NCBI RefSeq assembly: GCF_026914185.1
Contig: NC_070558.1
Span: forward strand, 1-64,000
Reading direction: 5' to 3'
DNA: 64,000 nucleotides
Source of the DNA: Puccinia triticina
Taxonomy: Eukaryota; Basidiomycota; Pucciniomycetes; Pucciniales; Pucciniaceae
Part shown: positions 1 to 11,093 of the stretch, one piece after another
How the letters are laid out: every line of letters starts with the position of its first letter
How positions within the stretch are numbered: the first letter of the stretch is position 1
Position numbers and translations under genes: made by a program
The notes under the pieces: model-generated
Seen by the model: only the letters and a program-made list of their open reading frames with translations
Told to the model about the DNA's origin: nothing
Database searches by the model: none

Positions 1-365
1 CCCTAACCCTAACCCTAACCCTAACCCTAACCCTAACCCTAACCCTAACCCTAACCCTAACCCTAACCCTAACCCTAACCCTAACCCTAACCCTAACCCT
101 AACCCTAACCCTAACCCTAACCCTAACCCTAACCCTAACCCTAACCCTAACCCTAACCCTAACCCTAACCCTAACCCTAACCCTAACCCTAACCCTAACC
201 CTAACCCTAACCCTAACCCTAACCCTAACCCTAACCCTAACCCTAACCCTAACCCTAACCCTAACCCTAACCCTAACCCTAACCCTAACCCTAACCCTAA
301 CCCTAACCCTAACCCTAACCCTAACCCTAACCCTAACCCTAACCCTAACCCTAACCCTAACCCTA
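1..365. repeat. Telomere, (CCCTAA)n
   Basis: Uninterrupted array of about 61 CCCTAA units starting at base 1 and ending inside a unit at 365, followed at once by non-repeat sequence. CCCTAA read 5' to 3' is the C-rich strand at a left chromosome end (TTAGGG telomere, the usual form in filamentous fungi). There are no degenerate units at the inner edge. Confidence 0.99.
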
Positions 366-805
366 GCGGACGGAGGGACGATTGGTTGGGCAATTTTGAT
401 GGGTACGACGGGTCATGATGAAGCTATGAGTAGGATAAAACTTGGGACTACGATGAATGAGGAGAAAACAGGCGGCGATTGGTCCACCTTTTAAAGTAAA
501 GGAAGCAGCTACACGAGAATAAAAAGGGCTCGTAACTTCGGCACGAGAGTCAGGATGTGAATTCTCGAGGAAAAGAGGTTGCGTCCGGTTCTGACCAACC
601 AGAAGACTTCATGACTCACCGATCTTCGGAACACCAAACAAGGCTAACTCATCAGCTCCAGGATCCTGACCAATGCGGTGGCAGGATCCAGGTTTACATG
701 CAAGTGGTGGACCACGGTGGCTCGAGAATCGTACGAGGAATGATCGTTGGCTCCCCCATTTTGTCATCACACTAGAAAGAGAAGAAAAATGGAGAGTCAG
801 CTGTC

Positions 806-844
<39 letters not shown>

Positions 845-1350
845 GAAGAAAGAAGGAACTTACGTGCGATGGCGACCAATCTGCAAATCCGATTGAAGAA
901 CTCGGAAGACTGAGACCTAGGCGGCGAAAGAGATGTAGTGTTGACCGGCATATGTATATTGTAGGAGTGGGGCCGGTCGGGGAAACAATCGAGTCGAGTC
1001 CGGTTCGGATCAGCGCGCGCGACTAGGAAGCAGAGAGCTGCGCAAATCGCAGCGCAGGACCAGCGCGCTCTAGAATACTAGCACAACCACTGCGGACGCC
1101 ATGGACACACGACGTCGACTGCTGCGCAACTGCGGGCTGCGTGCAGCACCTTGACTCCCAGACATCAAATAAATTTAACCCCTCCAATAAAACCAAAAAT
1201 AACAAAACCCACTGGTTTGAGTTCAATTTACCCCTCACTCAGCCTCTCAGGACACGCGCCGCAGAGACTCAAGGACAACTCTTCAAGTTTCAAACCTCTC
1301 AATTTGCAAGTTACCACACTTTTCACAGCAAAATTGTCTGGGGACAGACA
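366..1350. other. Subtelomeric non-coding stretch
   Basis: About 1 kb with no convincing gene; the ORFs are under 80 codons and show no domain. A run of about 25 A lies at 812-836. The last part (about 1,150-1,350) is probably the 3' internal end of the retroelement whose LTR starts at 1369, because a purine-rich tract ends directly at that LTR. No other subtelomeric repeat unit is visible. Confidence 0.6.
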
Positions 1351-1976
1351 ATAAGTTGGGGGAGGATGTGGTAGATGGAAAGGTTCCACTACATCAAAAA
1401 TAAAAAAATTCTCTGTTTTCTTTTATTTACATAGTATTCATCAGGAATCATGGACTATGGCGCAAGGACGGGACTTGACAGGACTAGAAGTTACATTCCA
1501 AGCTACATATACACCTCACCTCCTATTACAACCTCACGTTTACATACACAACCTAGCTGCTGGACAGCTACACATACTCATCTACACTGCATAGTATGTA
1601 CATGCATTCTAAATTAGTGGATCTTCACAACTGACAGCTGCAGGTGACATCATAGAAGTACCACATTAAATCCCTCATGTTCTGACCAATCATAGTCACT
1701 CATTCAGTTTCCCTGCAGCTAAAATCCCTCATACATGGCCTCCTTGTAGCTAAATTCCCTCACATTTGTCTATATAAGGAGCTCTCTTCCCCCCCTCAGT
1801 GGTCTTTTCCTTAGTTCATTACTCACCAATTACAGTCAACCCAACATTTACATAAACAACCTTACATACATTTAACAACCTACATACATAACAACCCTTA
1901 CAATAACTAAATCAACAAATTATTCAGTGTCATCAACAAGCTCATCTTGAACCAACCAACCCTATCACTTCATTAA

Positions 1977-2009
<33 letters not shown>

Positions 2010-2098
2010 TCTGGTAGTATAGAAGGGCAGAGTTTGCACCTCCATCATCCCCTTCTCCATTCAGCAAAAGGTTTTCAGGAACACTTTTGAGTTGTACA
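1351..2098 (+). mobile_element. Polypurine tract and 3' LTR (family A), truncated retroelement
   Basis: A purine tract (AAGTTGGGGGAGGA, ending at 1368) precedes an LTR starting TGTGGTAGATGG and ending TTGTACA at 2098, about 730 bp. It carries a promoter-like CTATATAAGGAG near 1770-1780. Diverged copies of the same family are seen in reverse at 34106-36089 and, for the LTR end, near 23402. The tract on the left marks it as a 3' LTR; the rest of the element towards the telomere is gone. No 5-bp duplication is visible, as expected for a truncated copy. Boundaries rest on comparison with the 34-36 kb copy. Confidence 0.75.
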
Positions 2099-2401
2099 GC
2101 GTACGCAATGTCAATCAACAAGAGTCAAGGCCAAACTCTTGCGCGGGTTGGCGTTTTTCTTCAAAAGGACATCTTTGCTCATGGGCAGCTTTATGTAGCT
2201 CTCTCGCGGGTGTTGGATGTCAAGAACTTGCTTGTTGCAAAGCCAATAACCACGGACGGGGTGATTAATGTGGTCCACAAGGCAATTTTCAAAACGGGCA
2301 AAAGTACAAGGAATGACTCATTTCACCTTTGTAGATATCAACAACTGAGACATTATTTTTCCAGCTTCGAGTCGCAAGAGGTTCCGTTAAATGGAGAATA
2401 A
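2099..2401 (+). pseudogene. PIF1/Helitron-type helicase, C-terminal fragment
   Basis: The frame ending at 2401 reads [14 protein letters not shown], then [13 protein letters not shown]. These are late superfamily-1B motifs of PIF1-like helicases, as found at the C-terminus of Helitron RepHel proteins. About 100 residues remain; the ATP-binding Walker motifs and any Rep domain are absent. Similarity starts immediately after the LTR that ends at 2098, so the LTR insertion or a later deletion cut the gene. A fragment of a cellular PIF1 gene is the alternative; the absence of introns and the repeat context favour a Helitron. It cannot encode an active enzyme. Confidence 0.75.
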
Positions 2402-2620
2402 AGCAGATCACAGTCTTTCTGGTTGGCTTCTCTGCACCGGGAAGCAACGTAATAGGGAGGGGGTGCGGTGTTCCAACAAACTGGGGGTTACTGTGAAACT
2501 GGTTTTGCGTTGCTTTCTTCAAAGCGCTGTCAGACCTGCAAAGATGCTCCGTCCCTCCTGAGGTAGCCTCAAAAGATTTGTGGTGTTCTTTTCATTTCAG
2601 GAGTTTTCTCTCCTTGCACA

Positions 2621-4622
2621 ATGGAAACCAGATATGGCCTGTCCCAACCGCCTAGAAGGATTGCCAATAAATGTTCTCATAGTATTCAAGTGGGCCAGTA
2701 TCAGACTTCAGGAACGGACGGACGAGCGGATAGCGGAATGGACAGACGAGCGGGTAGCGTAACAGACAGAGGAACGGATAGTTTAATCAATGGCGGACTG
2801 GAGAGTGGGACGGACAACGGAGAAGACGGCATAACCAACAATGGAGTGGATAGCGTAACCTATAATGGAGCGGATAAGGGGATAAATGGTAGAGAGAATA
2901 ATCAATTGTGTACCACCTGGTCTATTAGAAAAGAGCCAAAAGAGGATTTACAACAAACAATGTGCACTTCAAACACCCCTTCAGATGAGATTTCATATTA
3001 TTTTGGTACGCCGGTGGAAATGGTAGAGCTGAAAAATACCTGGGACCTTGAACCTAGCAGTACTACGGCACCTCCAGCAGTCAAGCTTAAGGGGGAACCT
3101 GAGGACGGATGGATAATGGAAAACTTGGACCAAGTACTGAATTGGGATACCAGTTGGACAGACTGCCCCACATATACTTCATCAGGACAAATACGCAACT
3201 ACAAGGTGAACAGTGCATTAGGATTGGATTATATAGATCAAGGGTTTCCCACCCAAGACGTTTTACGAATATACCCAGAAACACTTCCTTCAATGGCAAA
3301 CCACTGCAAGAAAAACTCTAGAAACTGCTTGCAGTTGAGATGTAACAAGCTTGAATCAAGCCTCAGCTCAAGCTGGATTCAAGCATCCAAATTCCGTGCT
3401 GGTGCACCTTGAGTGTATACCTTGTTCAGCATCCCAATGTTGAACATTCTGTAGTGATCATGTAGTAGGCTGAGGCAAATGTTCAACCTTGAAAATGAGC
3501 ATCCCCCTAAGCACCCTTTTATTTTATTTTATTAAACACTCCATATGCCATTGAATCCAGCTAGAATAACATAAAAAGGGTGTGTACACATGAAACGGAT
3601 ATTTACATAAGAAATGAATATGTAAGCATGAAAGGGGAATGTGAGAAGGTTTATGAACACATAAAAGGGATATTTACACATGATTAAAGGGGTATGTATG
3701 CATGAAAGGGGTTTGTACTGCAGTAAGGGGTATTTGCACATGAAAGGGTCAAAGGGGTATGTAAAGCTGAATGATGAAAAGGGTATTGAAAGGGATGTAA
3801 AAAACTCAAAGGTGACATGTAAACATGAAAAGTTCATGAACGCATGATGAAAGGGGTATGTACACATTGTGAAAGTGATACATGCACATGAAAGGGATAC
3901 ACGCACATGAAAGGGGTATGTGCACATAAAGGGGTATGGACACATTATGAAACGGGTGAATGCATAAAAAGGGATATGTGCACATGAAAGGGGTATGTGA
4001 ACATGAAAGGGGTATGTGCACATGAAAAAGTTATGTGTGCACATGAAAGGGGTATGTGCACATGAAAGGGGAATTTGCACAGGTATCAACTCAGTATTTT
4101 GGAGCCTGTACTCTTTTGGAGCTTAGACTCACTCTTGCATAAATTATGCAATTTGCATGTAATCAACCAGTGCTTGATTCTTGCATGAGGCACAGCTTGC
4201 CTTGAGCTCTTGCATCTCAACTGCAAGCAGTTTCTAGAGTTTTTCTTGCAGTGAACGGGTATTGGGCGGAGCTTCCAGGGCATACGGCCGGACGAATTGG
4301 GTTCATGATGTTGTTGAATGGTGATGGGGTGGAAGGTTATCTGAAGAATGAGTTGATCTGGCCAGGTCATTGGTGGATCCACAAAGGTAACCAAGAGGAT
4401 TTACACTGGGAAGATGATGGAAAATATAACAGGGTATGGGATGCTCTTGATGAGAAGGAGAAAGATGAAATCTTAGCAAAAGCAGCATCCAGAATGGTAG
4501 GATTGTGGAGAATATTCAGATTATATGGGTTGGTGTGGGCCACACAAGAGCAACAAGAATTAGTCAGAAAATCATATGCCACTTTTTGGAAGGCATGGGA
4601 GCATCTAGCTTGTGATTTGTGA
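2621..4622 (+). pseudogene. 348-codon ORF split by a MITE, unrecognised
   Basis: Two ORF pieces, 2621-3301 (227 codons) and 4257-4622 (121 codons plus stop), are separated by the inverted-repeat element at 3302-4253 and one copy of its 3-bp duplication. Removing those 955 bases joins the pieces in the same frame, so this was one ORF. The N-terminal half holds degenerate T/N-G-x-D-S repeats (about 2700-2900) and acidic, Pro/Thr-rich sequence. The C-terminal part is Trp-rich (PGHWWIHKG, WRIFRLYGLVW). I recognise no domain. It lies upstream of the LTR at 7011 and may be a gag-like or accessory ORF of that element. Confidence 0.6.
3302..4253. mobile_element. CACTA-like MITE, 952 bp
   Basis: Perfect 41-bp terminal inverted repeats begin CACTGCAAGAAAAAC at 3302 and end with the complement at 4253. 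They are flanked by a 3-bp duplication AAC (3299-3301 and 4254-4256). CAC...GTG ends with a 3-bp duplication are typical of the CACTA/EnSpm (CMC) superfamily. The interior has no transposase; it holds many copies of a short unit like CATGAAAGGGGTATGTG (about 3590-4080), which explains a spurious minus-strand ORF rich in CTYPFHV. It splits the ORF at 2621-4622. Confidence 0.85.
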
Positions 4623-6992
4623 GACTTTTCTAGATAATTGATTGTACAAAGAGAAACAGGTAAAAGTACATAAACATCAGAGAGATGTAAGTTAAAAGTA
4701 AAGATAAAAATATTAATGTTTTCTCTGTTTGGTTTGTCTGGTTTTGTTTTGTTTAATGCATATTAGACTTTGTAAAAGTAGGAGAGCCTAGGATTATCCA
4801 CTGTGGGGATTTCCTTGCTTAGTTATTTTGTTTCTTACTTCCTCATCAATTCATTGTCTTCTTCTCCCTTGGTTCTTGTTTGTTTTTAGTAGCGCAATAG
4901 CTAGTAGGGCCAGAAATCATCATGGTTTGTTGTATTTCAGGCTTCTTTCTGTTTTAGGGGGTTCATGTGATAGTTGGATGTAGAAAAGATAGGTTGGTAG
5001 CACATGGAGACAAAGGATTGATGAACAGAGCGACAACAAGCTAATAGGAACAACAGAACGGACATTGGCGGGTACAACAATTGGGAGCGAGCGGCAAGGA
5101 AGATGTAGGTATACATACGACAATTGGGTTGATAGCTGCAAATCAAATTGGTCAGAGCATGGCGACGGTAGGATGGCAAGGCTTTGCAAAATCAGTGCAG
5201 CTATTAGTCTTAAGAATAGTGGTTGATCAGGCTGATGGGAGTTGGTGGATTAATTAAAGAAGGAGATCGGCGAGCGGATAGCAGTGGAGCCGATTCATTT
5301 GCGAGATCAATAGTGGCACTGGAGTTTTGATATGAAAAGAAGAGGATGTATTTCAGCAATGGCAGGAGTCAGCAAGCAAATTAGCCACACAATAGACAGT
5401 ATGGGATATATCAACTTTAGTAACCTTCATACCGGAACTGTTCAGTTCTGAAATTGATATTAGAAAAGGTCGAGCAATCTCAATGAGAGGAGCATATCAC
5501 GAGCGAGCAGTAGCAATCAATCCTGCTGATTGGAACTAGTGAAAATGAGTCGCAAGTGTGGTCTGAAATGACAGGAGAACAATGAGCAGCTAATATAAAA
5601 GCAGATAGAAATTGAAAAACAAAGAACGAAGAACTCACCAGCAGCAAATGAAGCCAACAAGGGAAGGGAGGCAATTGACAGGAGATGGAACCAGGCGGGC
5701 TGAGCCATTGTTTTCAAGTCCGGCAAGGTCCGGTAACCATCGGACTTAACTTTGGGGAGCGGACCGGGCGCAACGGGGCGAGTTCAGATTGTTACATAAT
5801 CAAGACAGCAACGCGCAATGGCGCGCAAGGATATCAGGGCATCACAAATTTGGACAGGCAATAATGGAGCATGTATTTCAACATTTATCTAGGCCTCCTT
5901 GGCAAGAGGTAAAACTGCCTAGGCCTCCTTGGCAAGAGGTAAAACTGCCTAGGCCTTCTTGGTAAGAGGTAAAACTACCTACTGTATCCTCAGCAAGAGA
6001 CAAAACTGCGCATGTCTCCTCAGCAGGAGATAAAATTGCTATTTGTAGACATCTTTTTGGCTCCTCAGCATGAAATTCAAACTGCTATGAATGGTAAATT
6101 CAACACCAAGCGCAATATGGAATTACAGATCAAAGTTTGAGGACTACAGAATATTATAGACAGTTTTAGGCATAAGAATTCAAGCATTTATATTTCAAGA
6201 CATAGTATGTAGAATATATTGGAAAGCATTTGGTAGGCAAACAGTTTCCTTTGTTTAGCTGAGGGAATAGGGTGGGCCAATTTGAAAACAAGTTACATCT
6301 TTTTTAGTATAAAGAGTAGTCAGTCATTAGAGGTTACAGTCATTGGGATATTCAAAGGATAGGAAAATGGACGGACGGACGTTTTGGAACAGGAAGATAC
6401 TAGCGGGCGAAATGGATGGGGTGGAATAGGGCTTGGAATTTTATAGCAAAAAAACAGGGCAAAATAAGAGTATTTTGGATTAGCGGGGTTCATCGATTGC
6501 GGGCATCAGGACTGGAAAAATTTGTAGAATCAGATTGAGCAGGTATCAGGAGGGGAGGATGAAATAGGCCGGATCTTATTAAATACTGCTTTTCAACAAC
6601 CTTTTGCGGAATAAACTGGCTTTTTCCTTGGAACAATGTCATTGGTGTGGAGAGGAAGAGAGATAGGATTGGGATTTTTTTGTCCTATACTGGATCATGG
6701 ATGGATGTCACAGAACAACAACAGGGATTACAGTTAAGATGTAGTGGTGAATTTAGACATTTGGAACTTGGAATTGGACTAGTTGTAGGAAGGGGAGATG
6801 AATCAGTAATTTTAGAATACCTTATTTCAACTGGCGCTTTGGTATAGGAGGAAAATAACTATTGGACACGGCAAAAATGGGACTCGAAATATTAGATTGG
6901 GGAGAACGGAAATCACGACTGTTGGACAATTCTTTTGTTGAATAATTGACTATGGTTCTTTTGGCATTTGTCACAAATGCTGTGGACAGCAT
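4623..6992. other. Non-coding, probably retroelement internal region
   Basis: About 2.4 kb with no ORF above 90 codons and no recognised domain. It includes the 30-bp minisatellite at 5889-6039. The right end is a G-rich polypurine tract touching the LTR at 7011, so at least the end is internal retroelement sequence, without any visible reverse transcriptase. Confidence 0.5.
5889..6039. repeat. 30-bp minisatellite, 5 copies
   Basis: Unit CTAGGCCTCCTTGGCAAGAG plus GTAAAACTGC. Two identical copies come first (5889-5918, 5919-5948), then three increasingly diverged ones ending near 6039. Confidence 0.85.
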
Positions 6993-7679
6993 TAAGTTGG
7001 GGGGGGGGGATGTGGTGCTCCATTATGGTGTGAAAATGCCAAAAGCACATTGCAGAGGTATTGGGACAGCATAGATACAGCTATCATTCATTATAAGAGG
7101 AGGAAGTTATATATAATACAAGCAGTGTATGTGTTGATGGGAGGAATGGATTCATTACAGACGGATGGATGAGGGATAGTGTTAGCACGGACGGAACGGC
7201 AGACTAGGATCATGTAGGATGGACGGCGTGATCAGGGATGGAATGGAGGACCATGACTAGGTAGGATGGCAGGGAGGTGGAAGGATGTTATCAATAGAAG
7301 AGGTGGAAGGTATTGGGAGCACATGTTTCAACCAGGAATGGAAGGGAGGATGGTGTGGTGTATCAAGTAGGGCAGTGTTATAAGGGTATATTACTTTTAT
7401 AAGGGTATATTATCTTTATAAGGGTGGTATATTACTTTATAAGGGTCTAGGATTCAGTATGATGGGATATGGATGTAAGTATTAATTAGGGAGGAGGAAG
7501 AAGGAAGGATGGAGCAAGGTGGGAGGAGAGGCTTTGACCCCCAATATTCTGGATGGAAGAAGGCAACAGCTGGACATGCAGGCATATGGTAGGTTACGGA
7601 AGGTTGTTTGGGTCACCTAGCAACACATGATATCATGCAGTGCAGCATATGCAGGCAGATAAGGTGTTCAAGGAGCCTG

Positions 7680-7831
7680 CCTGCAGAATCAATTACATCA
7701 TTCTTTGGCAGGCAGTGCAACACATGCATATATTGCTGTGCAACTGATATCCCCTCCTGCAGAATCCATTACCTCATTGTTTGGCAGGCAGTGCAACACA
7801 TGCATATCTTGCTGTGCAACTGATATCCCCT
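7680..7831. repeat. 76-bp tandem duplication
   Basis: Two near-identical 76-bp units (7680-7755, 7756-7831), each beginning CCTGCAGAATC and containing GGCAGGCAGTGCAACACATG. Confidence 0.85.
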
Positions 7832-8041
7832 GCAGAAAATAGCCCTCACAAGGAGTTCCCCTGGAGCTAAATTCCCTCACCCTTCAATATATAAGAAGGC
7901 CTCTTTCCCCCCCTCATCAGATCTTTTCCATCATCAGCCTACAGAGGTTTGGTCACAGTGGTTAGTTTAGTTACAGTGGTAGTTCAGTGGTAGTGGTAGT
8001 AGTAGTGGTAGTGTTGAGTTTGAGTCAGTAGTAGTAGTAGT

Positions 8042-8236
8042 CAGGAGCTCTAGTAGTAATTAAAGTGCCTTATCAAGAGATTGTTAAGGAAGAGATTATT
8101 ACCAACTTCATCAACAACAATTATAACAAGTAGTAGTAGTGTAGTAGCAACCAGGAGATCTAGTATTGATTAAAGTGCCTTATCAAGAGATTGTTTAAGG
8201 AAGAGATCATTACCAACCTTCTCATCAACAACCCAA
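8042..8236. repeat. About 110-bp direct duplication with (AGT)n
   Basis: Segments beginning CAGGAGCTCTAGTAG and CAGGAGATCTAGTAT both continue with TTAAAGTGCCTTATCAAGAG. They follow a degenerate GTGGTAGTAGT tract from about 7980. Confidence 0.75.
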
Positions 8237-8559
8237 CATCAACAATGATTGTATTTTACATAATTGATCCCACTGGATTACATTATTCCCCATCATCAGA
8301 AGTTGTAACAGATCTGCAAGAATAGTGATTTGAGGAATCTAGGTCTGATAGAGATTACTATACAAAAGTAAGATCTATCTTGGAATCAGCCACATCTTTA
8401 TAAATATTGATTACAAGACTCTTAGTTATTTGCATAGTACCATTAGAGGGGCAGGTCTTTCAAACCACCCGTAAGTTGTAATAGCCTTTCAACCTATTAG
8501 CAATTTATTTCCCCCACAGAGGATATTTTCACCAAATAAAACATTTAGTGTCCCACAAG

Positions 8560-9366
8560 AGTTCCTACAGCGTCTGGGGTGACGGAGGATGTTACTGGGG
8601 CTGATGTTGCCTTGGATCAGGATTAGATGCCGGGGCCCATGGACAATGAGACACTGGTGGGCGGAGGCAAGTCTGGCTGAGTGCCCAAAGGATGAATGGC
8701 TGCAGAGTCAAGGTCCATGTTGTTTGATTCAGATGTTGTTTGAAGAGTTGTGAAATGGTAATTTGGGAGAGGAGAGGATCTCAGGAAAAGGTGAGTTAGA
8801 GAAAGAATCATAGCTAGGATTGAGGGCAGTCATTGTGGGAAAAATGGATTCATCAAAATAAGTGTGTCAAGTTTCAATTACTTTCTTGTCGGCTAAGCGG
8901 ATGAATTGGTATGAGGAGTAATCATTGCTGTAACCAATCACAATACCCTCCCAGGCAACTGGATCAAATTTGGCCGTGCGGAGTTGCGTTGGCTTGATCA
9001 TCCACGACTTGCATCCAACGGTTTGAAGAATTCAAGGTTGGGAGCCTTTTTGAAAAGTTGTTTGAGAGGCAAGATTTTGCTGCAGCCAAGAGAAGGAAGG
9101 CAATTCGTGGTGAGCATGGCAGTCTTGACTGCTTCGCCCCACCATTCCTTTGCAAGATTTGACTGAATCATCATACAGTGCGCCATGTTGATGATTGTTT
9201 TGTTGGCTCGTTCAGCCACTCCGTTGTGCTGAGAAGTGTATGGAGGCGCCATGTTGTGTTGTATACCAACGGTTCTTAACTCCTCTGAGAGCTGTTTGTT
9301 GCAGAACTCGCCCCCTCCGTCCGTGATCAGTTTCTTCATGCAATGTCCGGTTTGACGTTCAAAGAA
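8560..9366 (-). pseudogene. Copia element 3, integrase core part 2
   Basis: Downstream half of a minus-strand Ty1/copia polyprotein whose first half is at 17634-19240. It contains the integrase motif ITDGGGEF, then YTSQHNGVAERANKT with the catalytic Glu, then WGEAVKTAMLTTN. A one-base deletion near 9022 breaks the frame; past it the reading continues through PVAWEGIVIGY to about 8870. A TGA at 8867-8869 stands where an Arg codon is likely. Reverse transcriptase and RNase H are missing: similarity fades near 8560 against the LTR on its left. Confidence 0.85.
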
Positions 9367-10305
9367 TGTCAGCTGCCTACTAGTCCAGAAGACAAAGCAG
9401 ACGTCGACAAACCACGGACCGTCGCAAGCGCTGACGGTCCGCAGACAGGTAAGAATACTAAACCTGCTACATAAGCACCTTGGTGCCAAGGGGCTCGGGC
9501 ATCGGCCTCGAGTGAGCAAGTGAATATTACCTGGGATCTTCTAAACAAATTCCCAGGTGGACAGATCGTAGAACAAGACCAGTGGTCATTGGACCACAAG
9601 TCAGCCCAGCACCGCTGGGGTATAAGTACTGGGAAACCTTCCTACCAAGAAGTTCCCCCAGATCAGTTACCACACCCGCTTCCATTGTTGCATTCGACTA
9701 TGCACGCCGAACACAACGATTGGGGTTTTACTTGATCCATCTCTTTCTCTTTCCATCCTTTCCGCACTTGACCCGACTCCCAGTTCCACTAGGTAAGTCG
9801 GGCCTTTTCCCTTTTCTCTCTTTCCTGTCCTAGACAGGACCAAATTGTAAGGGTTTCTCCCTTACTGAAACAGAAGTCAAGCTAGATGCACATATGCATA
9901 TGCATCTACATTGTAGGATCCACTATATAAGCTTGTAATACTTGACTGCTCTCATTCTCTCTTTTTCCCCAAGCTGGTCTTCACCTCGAGGTTTCCCTTT
10001 CCACTACTTCTCACGACTCATTAGTGAAATATCATTCTTTTATATAGACTCCTGGCCTTTGGCCCTCCGTCCCACCGATCCTTCCAGTGAGGGTTCACAG
10101 AACCCTTACACAAATCTTCGAGTCCCTTGGACTTCGGTTGTATACGCTCAACCAGCCCCTCCAGACGGAGGCGGGGCTTTTCCTCCTTGCGCTGCGGCCA
10201 AGTCGAGCTCCAACTGACGTTGTGACAGCTGAGATCAGCTGAAACATTAGATCATAACTAAGGTTTATATTCAGGGCGCGGCCACAATAGAGACCCGCCC
10301 TGACA
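9367..10305 (+). repeat. 5' LTR of gypsy element 1, with an inserted solo LTR
   Basis: TGTCAG...CTGACA. The length is 939 bp but 669 bp without the insertion at 9846-10110 and one duplication copy, against 661 bp for the 3' LTR. Apart from the insertion, the two differ by one short indel near 10230 and scattered substitutions. Confidence 0.95.
9846..10110 (+). mobile_element. 265-bp solo LTR inside the 5' LTR
   Basis: Begins TGTAAGGGTT and ends with its complement AACCCTTACA. Flanked by the duplication CAAAT (9841-9845, 10111-10115). The 3' LTR has one CAAAT at the matching place (about 17447-17451), so the empty site is seen in the same element. A TATATAAG motif lies near 9923-9931. It inserted after its host element had inserted. 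Confidence 0.95.
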
Positions 10306-10518
10306 TTTGGGGGCCTCATCGGGAAATTTTTCCCCTGAAACCTGGGCTACTGTCCACTTACACAAAGTGCGACTCTCTTCCTCAGATACGTTTTGTGTGA
10401 TCACGATCTTGTTTGGACGGCTCCTTGTTCATACTCAAAACTCTACCGGTATACCAGTAGTAAGCTTCTCAACTCAAGGCCCGAGTTTCTACGCGTGTAG
10501 CTAAGGGCTTGCCTTCTA

Positions 10519-11001
10519 GTGTCGACCCGTCAAACCTCGCTACACAGTTTTTTCCAGTCCGACAGGCCTAGACCCGCCTCGGCCAACGGCGACGACTCTA
10601 ACGTCAGCGGTGACAACCCTGTCAATCGAAACTCAGCCCCACCCCATTCAGCCCCGCCAGCTGGCTCTAACGGAGTCGCGGAACTGTTTGACCAGTTGTT
10701 CAGACAAACCGGCAATACCGCAGACCCCGGTCATCAAGACCCAGTGATAGCTCAAGCAGCTCCAGCAGCCCCGGCCATCGATCCTGCACTCTTGGCTACG
10801 ACTAGCCGGCCTGCTCACCCAACGGTTGCTAGGTTGATCAACGATATCCGATCCCGCGAGACCTCTTTAGCGAGAGGCTCTACCGCTGACGTCGAAAGGC
10901 AGCTTACTCTTGGCGACCCCATCCGGCTCAACAGCACGGTGAGAGGAACTTCGCCCGAAAGTGCCGAGTCCATAATTGTTATTACGGAACCAATGGGTTA
11001 G
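10519..11001 (+). CDS. Leader ORF 1 of gypsy element 1 (160 aa), unrecognised
   Basis: 160 codons between the 5' LTR and the gag-pol frame. The product is rich in Pro, Ala, Ser and Asn with a short conserved-looking stretch (PTVARLINDIRSRE). The frame differs from gag-pol. The start is a GTG in this reading and no ATG lies close by, so the true start is doubtful. It could be an N-terminal gag segment joined by splicing or frameshifting, or a non-coding leader. No domain recognised. Confidence 0.4.
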   Translation: MSTRQTSLHSFFQSDRPRPASANGDDSNVSGDNPVNRNSAPPHSAPPAGSNGVAELFDQLFRQTGNTADPGHQDPVIAQAAPAAPAIDPALLATTSRPAHPTVARLINDIRSRETSLARGSTADVERQLTLGDPIRLNSTVRGTSPESAESIIVITEPMG

Positions 11002-11093
11002 TCATACTTAAATTCCTCCCCCAAAGAAAACCGAGAAAACCGGCAGTAACACCGGATCTCATTCCTCTTCTACTAGGTCCGCAAAACCTTCCC

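Larger units (their letters stand above)
6993..8519 (+). mobile_element. Polypurine tract and long LTR (family A relative)
   Basis: A tract AAGTTGGGGGGGGGGGA ends at 7010 and an LTR starts TGTGGTGCTCC at 7011. The segment around 7850-7925 (GCTAAATTCCCTCAC, TATATAAG, CTCTTTCCCCCCCTC) matches the promoter part of the LTR at 1369-2098, so the two are related. The probable end is CCCCCACA at 8519, giving about 1.5 kb. That end is uncertain because no partner LTR is present and a copia relic follows. The sequence is enlarged by the tandem duplications at 7680-7831 and 8042-8236. Confidence 0.55.

Noticed and set aside
812..836. Poly(A) run as a sign of a LINE or processed pseudogene
   Set aside because: No target duplication or upstream coding remnant is visible; a simple A-run is sufficient.
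3532..4089. 185-codon minus-strand ORF rich in CTYPFHV repeats
   Set aside because: It is the reading of a short DNA repeat inside the CACTA-like MITE; the repeat continues in all frames and no start or domain is conserved.
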